Origin: Mycolicibacterium sp.
GTDB lineage: Bacteria > Actinomycetota > Actinomycetes > Mycobacteriales > Mycobacteriaceae
DNA length: 64,000 nt
Assembly: GCF_016462545.1 (NCBI RefSeq)
Contig: NZ_JAEMTA010000006.1
Location: forward strand, 62,001-126,000
Direction of reading: 5' to 3'
Under the pieces are notes generated by a model. It was given only the letters and a program-made list of their open reading frames with translations, ran no database searches and was not told the origin of the DNA. The position numbers and the translations under genes were made by a program. Shown in pieces: positions 18,023 through 26,664 of this stretch (position 1 is the first letter of the stretch; each line of letters begins with the position of its first letter).

Positions 18023-18790
18023 CTACACCGTGAACTGAATGCCGACGGCGGTCACGATGACGTTGATGGCGAAGAGGACCATGAAGGTGAAGACGACCGT
18101 CTCGTTGACCGCGTTGCCGACGCCGGCAGGGCCGCCCTGGACCGAGATGCCCTTGTAGCAGGCGATCAGCCCTGCGGATAGCCCGAAAAGGGTTGCCTTG
18201 GTGAGTGATACGACGACGTCGCCGGCTCCGGTCAGCAGTGTCATTCCAGTGATGAACGCTCCCGCGGAGACGTTCTGCACGAAGACGCAGAAGAAGAAGG
18301 CCCCCGCCAGACCGACGATGATCACCGTCGCCGAGAGTGCCAAGGCCACCGTCGTCGCCGCCAGGACGCGGGGTACCACCAGCGCCTGAATGGGATTGAT
18401 GCCCATGACGCGCAGCGCGTCGAGCTCATCGCGAATGGTGCGCGCGCCGAGGTCGGCGCACATTGCGGTCGCGCCTGCCCCCGACACCACCAGCACCGTC
18501 ACGATGGGGCCGATCTGGTTCACCGTGCCGATCGCCGCGCCGGTACCCGAGAAGTCCGAGGCGCCAAACTCCTTCAGCAGGATGTTGAACGTGAAGACGA
18601 GCAACACCGAGTACGGCATCGTCAGCATCAACGCCGGGAGCACCGAGACCCTCGCGACGAACCAGGACTGCAGGACGTATTCACGCCACGCGAACGGCGG
18701 TTTGAACATGAACACGAAGGTGTCGAGCGACATGGCGAAGAACCCGCCCACCGCGCGCATCGGCTTGATGGCTGCCTGCACTGCGGTCAC
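18023..18790 (-). CDS. yrbEA: MlaE-family permease YrbEA, first gene of mce operon
   Basis: 255-aa integral membrane permease. It has the MlaE signature loop (VSGAGATAMCADLGARTIRDELDALRVMGI), multiple hydrophobic helices and the C-terminal GGPAGVGNAVNETVVFTFM motif. The GTG start has no strong Shine-Dalgarno. As the first gene of the importer operon it is preceded by a ~430-nt region, where the promoter must lie. No regulator is encoded next to it, unlike mce1 (Mce1R). Confidence 0.95.
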   Translation of the reverse strand: MTAVQAAIKPMRAVGGFFAMSLDTFVFMFKPPFAWREYVLQSWFVARVSVLPALMLTMPYSVLLVFTFNILLKEFGASDFSGTGAAIGTVNQIGPIVTVLVVSGAGATAMCADLGARTIRDELDALRVMGINPIQALVVPRVLAATTVALALSATVIIVGLAGAFFFCVFVQNVSAGAFITGMTLLTGAGDVVVSLTKATLFGLSAGLIACYKGISVQGGPAGVGNAVNETVVFTFMVLFAINVIVTAVGIQFTV

Positions 18791-19223
18791 TTCGTCGTAC
18801 CCCGCGAGACCGTCGCTTGGCGAGCGCAGTTAGCACACACGAACGCTCCTCACACCGGATTACCGCCGTCTGCACATTGCTCGCGACGCTGGCAGTGACC
18901 GGGGACACGGGTCAACTGCGGAGGGAACGTACCCCCATTCACGAAGCGTTTTGAACCGTTATCACCTGCTTATCTCCCCTTCGAGGTATGGAACTGTTCC
19001 CTAGGTGTTAGCCGCCCGCTCATGACAGGTAAATGAGTGCACGTTTGCTGTGGTCGAGCTGATCACGGGGCTGCCCGCGTGGCGCCGACGCGCGTCGAGA
19101 CGTCGACGAATGCCTCTTTCGCGGGCTGCGGAAACTCTCGTTGTGGTGACGCGGCGACAGGCGCAAGCCGACAGACTTCTCGTGAGCCGGTCATCGACGG
19201 CGCCGGACGAGAACAGGAACCCC
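18791..19223. other. Divergent regulatory region, mce operon / ferredoxin reductase
   Basis: About 430 nt without a supported gene. It contains a perfect 5-bp inverted repeat GGAAC-T-GTTCC (18990-19000) that could be an operator, and an AT-richer stretch around 18940-18990. Open frames entering from the reductase side are rejected for lack of homology character. Promoter positions cannot be fixed by eye. Confidence 0.5.
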
Positions 19224-20477
19224 GTGACTGCTTCAGCGGTACAGCGCGACGAACGACCGTGCACGGTCGTGGTGGGCGCAGGCCACGCCGGCGGCACCCT
19301 GGTGTCGCTGCTGAGACAGCACGATCACGACGGAAGGCTCGTGCTGATCGGCGCTGAACCGCATCCCCCCTACCACCGACCCCCATTGTCGAAGAAGTTC
19401 TTCTCCGACGACTACGAGCAGCTGCTCCGCCCGATCGACTTCTACCGCAATCAGGGCATCGAGGTGCTTCTCGACACCGAGGTGACGCGGATCGACCGTG
19501 CCGCCAAGTCCGTGCTGATCGACGACGGTGACGACATTGCCTACACCCATCTGGTGCTGGCCACCGGTGCTGCGGCACGGCCGCTGCCGGTGCCGGGGGC
19601 CGGCCTCGACGGAGTGCTGAGTCTGCGAACCCTCGACGACGCCATCGCGCTGCGCAAGATCATGACCTCGGCGCGGCGGCTGGTGATCATCGGCGGCGGC
19701 TACATCGGCCTCGAGGTAACGGCCGAGGCGATGGCCCACGGGGGCGTCGACGTGACGGTGCTGGAGCGCGAGGATCGCATCCTCGCGCGGGTGGCGAGCC
19801 CGGAGTTCTCGGCGGCGATGCACCAGCAGCACATCGCGCGCGGCACCGAAATCCGCACGCACACCGACGTCGTCGGCCTCGTCGGGGACCGGCACGGCAC
19901 CGTTCGGGCGGTCCAGCTCGCCGACGGCAGCGAGATCACCTGCGACGCGGCACTCGTGGGGGTGGGCGCGATCCCGCGCGACGGCCTCGCGCGAGAGAGC
20001 GGAATCGATTGCGACAAAGGCATTTTGGTCGATGAGGCCGCCCGAACCAATGATCCGTCGATATTCGCGATCGGCGACGTGACCAGACGCCCCCTCGCTG
20101 GCGAGCCCACCCTGGTGCGCCTGGAGAGCATTCCCAGCGCCGTCGAACAAGCCAAGCAGGCCGCCGCGGCGATCACCGGCAGTGCCGCGCCCGCCGCCGA
20201 GGTGCCCTGGTTCTGGTCGGATCAGTTCGATCTGCAGCTCAAGATCGCCGGGATGGTGCGCCCCTGCGGGCCTGCGGTCGTCCGCGGGGACCCCAGCACC
20301 GGGAAGTTCGCCCTGTTCCACCTCTCCGCCGAAAACACCCTCGCCGCCGTGGAAACCTCGAACAGCGCGGCGATGTTCATGGCCGGAAAGAAGTTCATCG
20401 GCACCAAGACCCGTATGGACCCGCTGCTGCTTGCCGACCAGTCGGTCGACATCCGCAAGGCCTGTATGACTGACTGA
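19224..20477 (+). CDS. FAD-dependent ferredoxin/rubredoxin-type reductase
   Basis: 417-aa flavoprotein of the BphA4/CamA-like family that passes electrons from NAD(P)H to a ferredoxin. The FAD motif is VVVGAGHAGGTLVSLLR near the N terminus, the NAD(P)H motif is VIIGGGYIGLEVTAEA near the middle, and the second FAD motif is IFAIGDVTRRP. The C-terminal PWFWSDQFDLQLKIAG is characteristic of this family. GTG is chosen because AGGA lies just upstream and the preceding residues are Arg-rich shadow. It could serve the P450 or the Rieske oxygenase in this window, but no ferredoxin is encoded nearby. Confidence 0.9.
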   Translation: MTASAVQRDERPCTVVVGAGHAGGTLVSLLRQHDHDGRLVLIGAEPHPPYHRPPLSKKFFSDDYEQLLRPIDFYRNQGIEVLLDTEVTRIDRAAKSVLIDDGDDIAYTHLVLATGAAARPLPVPGAGLDGVLSLRTLDDAIALRKIMTSARRLVIIGGGYIGLEVTAEAMAHGGVDVTVLEREDRILARVASPEFSAAMHQQHIARGTEIRTHTDVVGLVGDRHGTVRAVQLADGSEITCDAALVGVGAIPRDGLARESGIDCDKGILVDEAARTNDPSIFAIGDVTRRPLAGEPTLVRLESIPSAVEQAKQAAAAITGSAAPAAEVPWFWSDQFDLQLKIAGMVRPCGPAVVRGDPSTGKFALFHLSAENTLAAVETSNSAAMFMAGKKFIGTKTRMDPLLLADQSVDIRKACMTD

Positions 20478-20516
20478 GGTGGCGAACCGACGAATCCAAG
20501 CAGAAGAAGCGAGCCG

Positions 20517-21338
20517 ATGGCAGGCACACCGCTGGAGCTGACTCCGGCATACCGTGGCGGCGTGGGCACGTCGGTGTTGCTGCTGCACGGCCTCGGCGCC
20601 ACCTGGCGGATCTGGTCACCGGTGCTGCCGTACCTGGAAACCCGCCACACGGTCCTCGCCCCGACCCTGTCGGGACACGGAGGGGGGCCACTGCTAGGTC
20701 CCGGTGTTGCGCCATCGATTGGCGCACTGGCCGACGCACTCGAGGCCGGGCTCGACGACATGGGAATCGAACGCGCGCATCTGGTGGGCAATTCGCTAGG
20801 CGGCTGGCTCGCCATCGAGCTCGCGCGCCGTGACCGCGGGTCCTCGCTGGTGTTGTTCAGCCCTGCGGGCGCATGGCGGTCCCAGCGCTCCATCGAGGTG
20901 CGTGCAACGGCGATTCGGTTGTCGGCCAGGGGACTTGCCCGCCTCGCACCGCGCGCAGACTCCGTCGCGTCGAGTCGACTGCTTCGGTGGCTGGTATTGG
21001 CGGCCCAAGTCGCTCATCCCGAGCGCGTCCCACCGGAGCAGTTCGGCGCCTTCGTCAGGGCGAGCGGCTCGGCACCGGCCGTCGTACCGCTGGCCAGGAC
21101 GCTGCCCCGACGACCGGTGGACCCGTTATCCACCGAGCGGAACTACCCGGTGCGACTCGTCTGGGGCGGCAACGATCGTGTGCTGCCGTGGAAGGGTTTT
21201 GGCGCGCCGATGTGGCAGCGGCTGCCCGGTGCCGAAATGGCCGTGCTGCCCGGCGTCGGACACATCCCGATGTTCGACGACCCCGCAGGAGTGGCCAGGC
21301 ACATCCTCGAGGTGGCTGGGCCCGCCGACGAGTGCTGA
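20517..21338 (+). CDS. Alpha/beta hydrolase
   Basis: 273-aa hydrolase. HGLGATWRIW forms the oxyanion-hole region, LVGNSLGGWLAIE is the nucleophile elbow, VWGGNDRVLP holds the acid and LPGVGHIPMFDDP the catalytic His. The plan matches MhpC/BphD-like and esterase-type alpha/beta hydrolases. It starts 39 nt after the ferredoxin reductase on the same strand and ends 3 nt from a convergent gene. The substrate is not assignable. Confidence 0.88.
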   Translation: MAGTPLELTPAYRGGVGTSVLLLHGLGATWRIWSPVLPYLETRHTVLAPTLSGHGGGPLLGPGVAPSIGALADALEAGLDDMGIERAHLVGNSLGGWLAIELARRDRGSSLVLFSPAGAWRSQRSIEVRATAIRLSARGLARLAPRADSVASSRLLRWLVLAAQVAHPERVPPEQFGAFVRASGSAPAVVPLARTLPRRPVDPLSTERNYPVRLVWGGNDRVLPWKGFGAPMWQRLPGAEMAVLPGVGHIPMFDDPAGVARHILEVAGPADEC

Positions 21339-21341
21339 TCG

Positions 21342-21800
21342 TCAGAACACCGTGCGCGCGATCATCTCTGCGATCGCTGCCGGCTTGGCGCTGCCGTCGA
21401 GCTCCACGGTGTGCTGCACGGTCAGGTGCACGGTGGCGTCGTCGATCCTTGTGACCTCGACGAGGCGGGAGCGCACCCGCACCCGTCCACCGACGGGTAC
21501 CGGAGCGATGAACCGCACCTTGTCGAGGCCGTAGTTGATCCCCATCTTGGCGTTCTCCACCACGTAACACTGCTTGCTGAGCGCCGGGATCAGTGACAAC
21601 GTCAGGAAACCGTGTGCGATCGTTGCGCCGTAGGGGCTTTCGGCGCGCGCACGGCCGGGATCGGTGTGGATCCACTGGTGGTCGCCGGTGGCCTCGGCGA
21701 ATGCATCGACGCGCTGCTGATCGATCGGCAGCCAATCACTGACGCCGAGTTCGGTACCGGCCACCGATTCGGCATCCTCGATCGACGTGATCACCTTCAC
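21342..21800 (-). CDS. MaoC-family (R)-specific enoyl-CoA hydratase, NodN-like
   Basis: 152-aa single hot-dog-fold hydratase. The catalytic signature FAEATGDHQWIHTDPGRARAE gives the Asp/His dyad, followed by YGATIAHGFLTLSLIP, as in NodN/MaoC proteins. It would add water to an enoyl-CoA with R stereochemistry. The GTG start follows a GAAAGGGG. It is the last gene of a four-gene operon with a dienoyl-CoA-reductase-like SDR, an acyl-CoA dehydrogenase and a BadI-like hydrolase, consistent with ring-acid CoA catabolism. Confidence 0.9.
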   Translation of the reverse strand: MKVITSIEDAESVAGTELGVSDWLPIDQQRVDAFAEATGDHQWIHTDPGRARAESPYGATIAHGFLTLSLIPALSKQCYVVENAKMGINYGLDKVRFIAPVPVGGRVRVRSRLVEVTRIDDATVHLTVQHTVELDGSAKPAAIAEMIARTVF

Positions 21801-21824
21801 TACGGAACCCCTTTCGTACCGAAG

Positions 21825-22724
21825 TCAGACGCTGCGGGCAGACTTGCTGGCGGCCGACGCAGTCTTGCTCGCCTCGCGGGCGGTAGCCCAGTCCTCGTCA
21901 CTCATCGAGGACAACGCCGCAAACGTGTTGGGTCCGGCCAAGCGCTGCCCGCCGTCCATGACAATGGTTTCGCCGGTCAGATAGTTGCAGGCATCGGAGA
22001 ACGCGAAGATCGTCAGGTTCGCCAACTCCGCGATGGTTCCCGCCCGCCCCAGTGGAATCTGATCGACCTGTGTCGCGCCCGCCGAACTCTTCTCGGTGGG
22101 ATTCAGCATCTCCCAGGCGTAGTCGGTCGGAATCGGTCCTGGCGCCAGTGCATTGAGCCGAATCCCGTAGCGGCCCCACTCGACGGCAAGTGACATCGTC
22201 ATGGCGTGCACGGCGGCCTTGGCCATCGCAGACGGTACGACGAACGCCGAACCGCTCCAGATCCAGGTGGTCAGGTTGGAGAGCACCGAACCTGGCAATC
22301 CTTCGGCGATCCAACGCTTCCCGACGGCAAGGGTGGTGTTGAACGAACCGGTCATCACCGTCGAGGTGATGGCCTCGAACGCACGCGGGCTCAGACTCAC
22401 CGCCGGTGCGATGAAGTTGGCCGCGGCGTTGTTCAACACACTGGTGAGTGGCCCGTGTCCGTGCCAGATCTCGGCGACGGCCGCCTCCACCGCCTCCGCG
22501 TCCCGGACGTTGACCGCCTGGTAGTGGGCCGTCCCCGGATGATCCGCGGAGATCTCGGCAGCCGCTTCGGCCAACACGTTCTCGCGACGACCCCACAGGT
22601 GCACCTGCGCGCCGTGCGCGACGAGGCGGGCCGCGACACCGCGACCCAGACCCGTGCCGCCTCCGGTGATCAGAATGCGTTTGCCGGCCAGTGCGTCCGG
22701 TGCGTAGATGTCCTTCTGCGTCAC
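21825..22724 (-). CDS. SDR oxidoreductase, 2,4-dienoyl-CoA reductase-like
   Basis: 299-aa short-chain dehydrogenase. The NADP-binding motif is LITGGGTGLGRG; LNNAAANF matches the NNAA block; FVVPSAMAKAAVHAMTMSLAVEWG matches the SxxxK block of mitochondrial-type 2,4-dienoyl-CoA reductases. In that family the catalytic Tyr sits in an IYAxTGS-type context about 11 residues before the Ser; here the position reads TTWIWSGS, so Tyr is replaced by Trp. The C terminus is Ala/Ser-rich. The start overlaps the acyl-CoA dehydrogenase stop by 4 nt. Function as a reductase is likely but not certain. Confidence 0.85.
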   Translation of the reverse strand: MTQKDIYAPDALAGKRILITGGGTGLGRGVAARLVAHGAQVHLWGRRENVLAEAAAEISADHPGTAHYQAVNVRDAEAVEAAVAEIWHGHGPLTSVLNNAAANFIAPAVSLSPRAFEAITSTVMTGSFNTTLAVGKRWIAEGLPGSVLSNLTTWIWSGSAFVVPSAMAKAAVHAMTMSLAVEWGRYGIRLNALAPGPIPTDYAWEMLNPTEKSSAGATQVDQIPLGRAGTIAELANLTIFAFSDACNYLTGETIVMDGGQRLAGPNTFAALSSMSDEDWATAREASKTASAASKSARSV

Positions 22725-23863
22725 AACCCGTAGCTCTTTCCAATGATTTCGCGCTGGATCTCGTTGGCGCCGCCGTAGATCGGTGGCGCCAGCGCCTTGC
22801 GCACCTGCTGTTCCATGCCGTACTCGACGGTGTAGCCGTTACCGCCCATGAACTGCATGCCCTCCAGGGCGGCCCGTTTGGCGACCTCGGTGCACTTGAG
22901 TTTGGCGATGGACCCTTCGCGGGCCAGGGTGTCCTCCAGTCCGGCATCGATCTGTGCGGCAACGTGATACACGAATGCTCGGCAGCACTCGATCTCGGCG
23001 GCCAGATCGGCGAGGCGATGCCGCACCGCCTGGAAGCTGCCGATCGTCCGATCGAACTGCTCACGCTGGCGCACGTAGGCCACGGTGTCTTCGAAGGATC
23101 GCCGCGCGGCGCCCAGCGACATCGCCGCGATGATCAACCGTTCCACGTTGAGACCGCGCATCAACCGGTGCCAGGCATCGCCGATGCCGCCGACCACATT
23201 GGCGACGGGAACGCTCACGTCGGTGAAGAAAACCTCGTTGACGGTGTGACCGTCCATGGTGGCGATGGGCTTGACGTCCAGCCCGGGGATGTCGGTGGTC
23301 AGGTACATCAGGGTGAGCCCCTGATGCTTGCCGAGATTGGAGTCGGTGCGGGTCAGGACCAGCAGGTGGTCGGCAAGATGTGCGGCGGTGATCCACGTCT
23401 TCTGTCCGTTGATCAGGAACCTGTCACCATCGCGCACCGCCCGGGTGCGCACCGCGCTCAAGTCGGATCCAGCACCAGGCTCCGAGAGCGCAATGGCTTC
23501 GAAGCGGCCTGCGCACAGATTACTGAGCACCTCCTTCTTCTGCTGCTCGGCGCCGTGGCGCAGATAGGTCTGGGCCGCGGTCAGACCGGTGCCGTAGGCG
23601 TGGATCGGGGCGAGGCCGCGCGACGTCTCCTCCAGGAAGATGCACTCCTCGACCATGCCGGCACCGCCGCCGCCGTACTCCGCAGGCAGCGATACCCCCA
23701 GCCACCCGAGTGCGGCGAAGCGGCGCAACAGGTCTGGGCTGTTGGACAGCCGGCCCCCGTCGGTCAACTCCGCGCGCTGCTCGGCGGTGGCACAGTGCTC
23801 GGCGCAGTATTGCTCGACCGCTTCGGCGAAATCGCGCTGCTCGGGGGAGAACACGGCGTTCAA
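22721..23863 (-). CDS. Acyl-CoA dehydrogenase (FadE family)
   Basis: 380-aa FAD-dependent dehydrogenase. It has the substrate/FAD block ALSEPGAGSDLSAVRTRA, FLINGQKTWIT, and the FAD-binding REQFDRTIGSFQAVRH. A Glu in LNVERLIIAA aligns with the isovaleryl-CoA-dehydrogenase-type catalytic base, while the C-terminal site reads IYGGANEIQ (no MCAD-type Glu). The TTG start overlaps the preceding stop as TTGA; a GTG three codons in is an alternative. In this operon it would desaturate a ring or chain acyl-CoA. Confidence 0.9.
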   Translation of the reverse strand: MNAVFSPEQRDFAEAVEQYCAEHCATAEQRAELTDGGRLSNSPDLLRRFAALGWLGVSLPAEYGGGGAGMVEECIFLEETSRGLAPIHAYGTGLTAAQTYLRHGAEQQKKEVLSNLCAGRFEAIALSEPGAGSDLSAVRTRAVRDGDRFLINGQKTWITAAHLADHLLVLTRTDSNLGKHQGLTLMYLTTDIPGLDVKPIATMDGHTVNEVFFTDVSVPVANVVGGIGDAWHRLMRGLNVERLIIAAMSLGAARRSFEDTVAYVRQREQFDRTIGSFQAVRHRLADLAAEIECCRAFVYHVAAQIDAGLEDTLAREGSIAKLKCTEVAKRAALEGMQFMGGNGYTVEYGMEQQVRKALAPPIYGGANEIQREIIGKSYGL

Positions 23864-24654
23864 TTGCCCCGGTACGCCGCGAAGTCGGGCGCGCGCTTCT
23901 CGTTGAAGGCGGTGATGCCCTCCTGGGCTTCTGGGGTATCACCGAACAGCTTCAAGGTGGAGTACGCCATCTGACCGACCGAGGCGAACTGCTCGGTATC
24001 GGTGTTGAACGACTGCTTGAGCACCTTCAGCGAGGTCGGCGAGAGCTGCAGGATCTCATCCGCCCACGCCCGCACTTCGGCCTTGAGTTGATCGGCAGGC
24101 ACCACCTTGTTCACCAGGCCCCACTCGTAGGCCTGTTGTGCGGAGTAGCGCCGGCACATGAACCAAATCTCGCGGGCCCGCTTCTCGCCGATCACTCTGG
24201 CCAGGTATCCCGTCCCGAAGCCTGCGTCGAACGAGCCCACCCGCGGCCCGTTCTGTCCGAAGATCGCGGTGTCGGCGGCAATCGTCAGATCACACAGCAC
24301 GTGGAGCACGTGGCCGCCGCCGATGGCGAACCCGTTGACGGCGGCGATCACCGGCTTGGGTGCATCGCGAATGGTTCGGTGCAGGGAGTCGACCTCGAAC
24401 AGTCCACTGTCGGACGGGCCGTAGTCCCCGGTCTCGGCGCGTTGCTTCTGGTCACCACCGGTGCAGAACGCCTTCTCGCCCGCGCCGGTCAGGCATATCA
24501 CGCCAACTTCGGAGCTTGCCCACGCCAGCTTGAACGCGCGGACGAGCTCATCGACGGTGCGCGCACGGAATGAGTTGTAGCGCTCCGGACGGTTGATGGT
24601 GATCCACGCCAACCCGTTGTCGATCTCATAGGTGATGTCGGTGAACTCGGTCAT
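23860..24654 (-). CDS. badI: BadI-like 2-ketocyclohexanecarboxyl-CoA hydrolase (MenB/BadI clade crotonase)
   Basis: 264-aa crotonase. AFCTGGDQ, IRDAPKPVIAAVNGFAIGGG, CDLTIAADTAIFGQNGPRVGSFDAGFGTGYLARVIGEKRAREIW and QEGITAFNEKRAPDF match the MenB/BadI clade, in which the usual crotonase Glu144 is absent and an Asp in the GSFDxG segment is used. The C-terminal SFNTDT and YSTLKLFGDT segments look closer to BadI than MenB. BadI opens 2-ketocyclohexane-1-carboxyl-CoA to pimeloyl-CoA. The ATG with AAAGG 7 nt upstream is chosen. First gene of the operon, with a palindromic operator upstream. DHNA-CoA synthase is the alternative, unlikely because no menaquinone genes are near. Confidence 0.75.
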   Translation of the reverse strand: MTEFTDITYEIDNGLAWITINRPERYNSFRARTVDELVRAFKLAWASSEVGVICLTGAGEKAFCTGGDQKQRAETGDYGPSDSGLFEVDSLHRTIRDAPKPVIAAVNGFAIGGGHVLHVLCDLTIAADTAIFGQNGPRVGSFDAGFGTGYLARVIGEKRAREIWFMCRRYSAQQAYEWGLVNKVVPADQLKAEVRAWADEILQLSPTSLKVLKQSFNTDTEQFASVGQMAYSTLKLFGDTPEAQEGITAFNEKRAPDFAAYRGN

Positions 24655-24730
24655 GGTGTCGCCTTTCGTCATTGAAAGCCGCGGTGCGCCGTCGGATCCA
24701 CGGGCACGGGGCACAGGTCAAGCCGATCAA

Positions 24731-24753
24731 CTTATGGCCTTACCATAAGGCCA
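24731..24753. promoter_or_regulatory. Palindromic operator overlapping predicted promoter of the badI-like operon
   Basis: Two overlapping perfect inverted repeats: CTTATGG-CCTTA-CCATAAG, and TGGCCTTA-CCA-TAAGGCCA. The TGG-N5-CCA core has the spacing of FadR/FCD-type GntR operators. A TAAGTT -10-like hexamer (minus strand, 24729-24734) overlaps one arm, so binding should repress the operon. The GntR gene 1.9 kb away is the best candidate ligand. The rest of the ~270-nt gap holds a CCGCCC/GGGCGG hairpin (24885-24907) that could terminate the ligase. Confidence 0.6.
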
Positions 24754-24922
24754 AAGTGTAGGTCGTCGCAAGACCGTCCGCAGGTTCGCCGATGCGACTG
24801 TCCACTCCTTCCGCAGCATCCCGCGACCTGCGCCGCGAGACCTCACACCAAAGGTGGAGATTCCCTCTACCGCAAGGGATATATCCGCCCATTCGCTGCC
24901 CGGGCGGCCGATTTCCCAGCCG

Positions 24923-26599
24923 TTAGCCGGACCGAAACTCGTTCGGCAGGCTCTCGGCGTTGTTCTCCCGCTCCCGCAATTCGACGCGCCTGATCTTGCC
25001 CGAGATGGTCTTGGGCAACTCGGCGAATTCGATCCGCCGAATCCGCTGATAGGGCGCGAGGTTTGCGTGCGCGTGGGCGAAGATCGCATCCGCAGTAGCG
25101 CGATCGGCGGCCCAACCCTCCGCCAAGCTGACATAGGCCTTCGGCACCGCCAGTCGCAGCGCATCGGGAGCAGGCACCACGGCGGCTTCGGCGACCGCGG
25201 GATGCTCGATCAACACGCTTTCGAGTTCGAACGGTGAGATCTTGTAGTCCGACGCCTTGAAGACGTCGTCGGTCCTGCCGATGTAGGTCACGTACCCCTC
25301 CGCGTCGCGGCTGGCGACGTCACCGGTGTGGTAGTACCCGCCGTCGGTGACCCGCTCGTTGAGGGCGACGTCGCCGAGGTAACAAGTCATCAAGTTGACC
25401 GGCCGCACCCCATCCAACCGCAGGCAGATCTCGCCTTCGGTTGCCGGCTCACCGGTGATCGGGTCGACGATCTCTACCGGAATCCCGGGCAACGGGCGAC
25501 CCATCGAGCCGGCCTTTACCGGCGAACCTGGCGTATTGCCCACCAACGCCGTGGTCTCGGTCTGCCCGAACCCGTCGCGAATGGTCAGCCCCCACTGGGT
25601 GCTCACCTGCGCGATGACCTCGGGATTGAGCGGCTCCCCGGCCGCGACGACTTCGCGCAACGCCGCTGGCCTCTCCCCGAGGCGTGCTTGAATGAGCATG
25701 CGCCACACGGTCGGCGGTGCGCACAGCGAGGTGACACCGACATCGTGCAGCATCGGCAGGAACCGGGCTGCGTCGAAGCGGGCGTAGTTGTAGACCAGGA
25801 TCGTCGCCTCGGCGATCCACGGTGCGAAGAATGAACTCCACGCATGCTTGGCCCAGCCCGGTGAACTGATGTTCAGGTGGACATCACCCGGCTGCAGGCC
25901 GATGAAGTACATGGTCGACAGATGACCGACCGGATAGGTCCGGTGGGTGTGCTCGACGAGTTTTGGCCTGCTTGTCGTACCCGAGGTGAAGTAGACCAGC
26001 ATCGGGTCATCGGCGCGGGTCGACGTCGTGAATTCCGTTTCCGCAGAGATCTTCTCGGCATCTCGGTAGCGCAGCCAGGGCGCGGGTGCGTCGCCGATCG
26101 CGATACGGGTGAAATCCCCAGGAATGTCCGCGAACTTGGACACCTGGTCGGCATTGGTGATCACCTGACGCACGGCGCCGCGGTCGAAGCGGTCCCGCAG
26201 ATCGTTGGGTCCCTGGGCGGTGGTGGCCGGCATGATCACCGCACCCAACTTCATCACCGCGAGCATCGATTCCCACAACTCGACCTGGTTGCCGAGCATG
26301 ATCATCACGCGATCGCCGGCTACCACGCCGTGAGACCTCAGCCAGTTGGCAACCCGATTCGATCGCTCGGCCAGTTGCGCGAACGAGTACGAATCATCGC
26401 TGCCGTCCTCCCCGATGACTCGAAGCGCTGGATGTGGATTATCCTGTGCCACAACGTCAAACCAGTCGAGAGCCCAATTGAACCGCTCGCCGACATCAGG
26501 CCACGCAAAGGCCGACGCCGCGCTGTCGTAGTCCTGCCGGTGGCTTACCAGCAGATCACGGGCGGCACGAAAGGCGTCGGTTGCGGGGTTCTGATGCAT
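24923..26599 (-). CDS. Acyl-CoA synthetase (medium-chain/Acs-like, AMP-forming)
   Basis: 558-aa adenylate-forming ligase. The P-loop motif is YFTSGTTSRPKLVEHTH, followed by NISSPGWAKHAWSSFF, the A5 motif DGFGQTETTALVGN, A7 YHTGDVASRD, A8 IGRTDDVFKASDYKISPFELE and A10 with Lys in PKTISGKIRR. It resembles ACSM-type medium-chain or aromatic acyl-CoA synthetases. ATG is chosen, with GAGGAG ~9 nt upstream (a GTG directly precedes it). It lies divergent from the GntR gene and upstream of the badI-like operon, so it probably activates the acid that feeds it. Confidence 0.9.
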   Translation of the reverse strand: MHQNPATDAFRAARDLLVSHRQDYDSAASAFAWPDVGERFNWALDWFDVVAQDNPHPALRVIGEDGSDDSYSFAQLAERSNRVANWLRSHGVVAGDRVMIMLGNQVELWESMLAVMKLGAVIMPATTAQGPNDLRDRFDRGAVRQVITNADQVSKFADIPGDFTRIAIGDAPAPWLRYRDAEKISAETEFTTSTRADDPMLVYFTSGTTSRPKLVEHTHRTYPVGHLSTMYFIGLQPGDVHLNISSPGWAKHAWSSFFAPWIAEATILVYNYARFDAARFLPMLHDVGVTSLCAPPTVWRMLIQARLGERPAALREVVAAGEPLNPEVIAQVSTQWGLTIRDGFGQTETTALVGNTPGSPVKAGSMGRPLPGIPVEIVDPITGEPATEGEICLRLDGVRPVNLMTCYLGDVALNERVTDGGYYHTGDVASRDAEGYVTYIGRTDDVFKASDYKISPFELESVLIEHPAVAEAAVVPAPDALRLAVPKAYVSLAEGWAADRATADAIFAHAHANLAPYQRIRRIEFAELPKTISGKIRRVELRERENNAESLPNEFRSG

Positions 26600-26652
26600 C
26601 ACTATTGGCTCCTCGGCTAGCTTTGCCGCCCCGGTCCGGACGGCGTGGGCGT

Positions 26653-26664
26653 TACTATCTGAAT
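26653..26664 (+). promoter_or_regulatory. -10 element for leaderless GntR transcript
   Basis: TACTAT at 26653-26658 followed by six bases and then GTG. With the usual mycobacterial spacing, +1 is the G of the start codon. No convincing -35 hexamer is visible. Confidence 0.45.

Noticed and set aside
18990..19000. GGAAC-T-GTTCC palindrome as a KstR-type site for the mce operon
   Set aside because: KstR sites have AAC-N2-GTT with outer T/A; this has a one-base centre. Kept only as a generic operator candidate.
22691..23974. Long plus-strand open frame opposite the acyl-CoA dehydrogenase
   Set aside because: Antisense shadow in high-GC sequence; no motif, while the opposite strand encodes a clear FadE.
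23860..24654. Annotation as menaquinone DHNA-CoA synthase (MenB)
   Set aside because: Same clade, but C-terminal segments look BadI-like and the operon holds beta-oxidation genes, not men genes.
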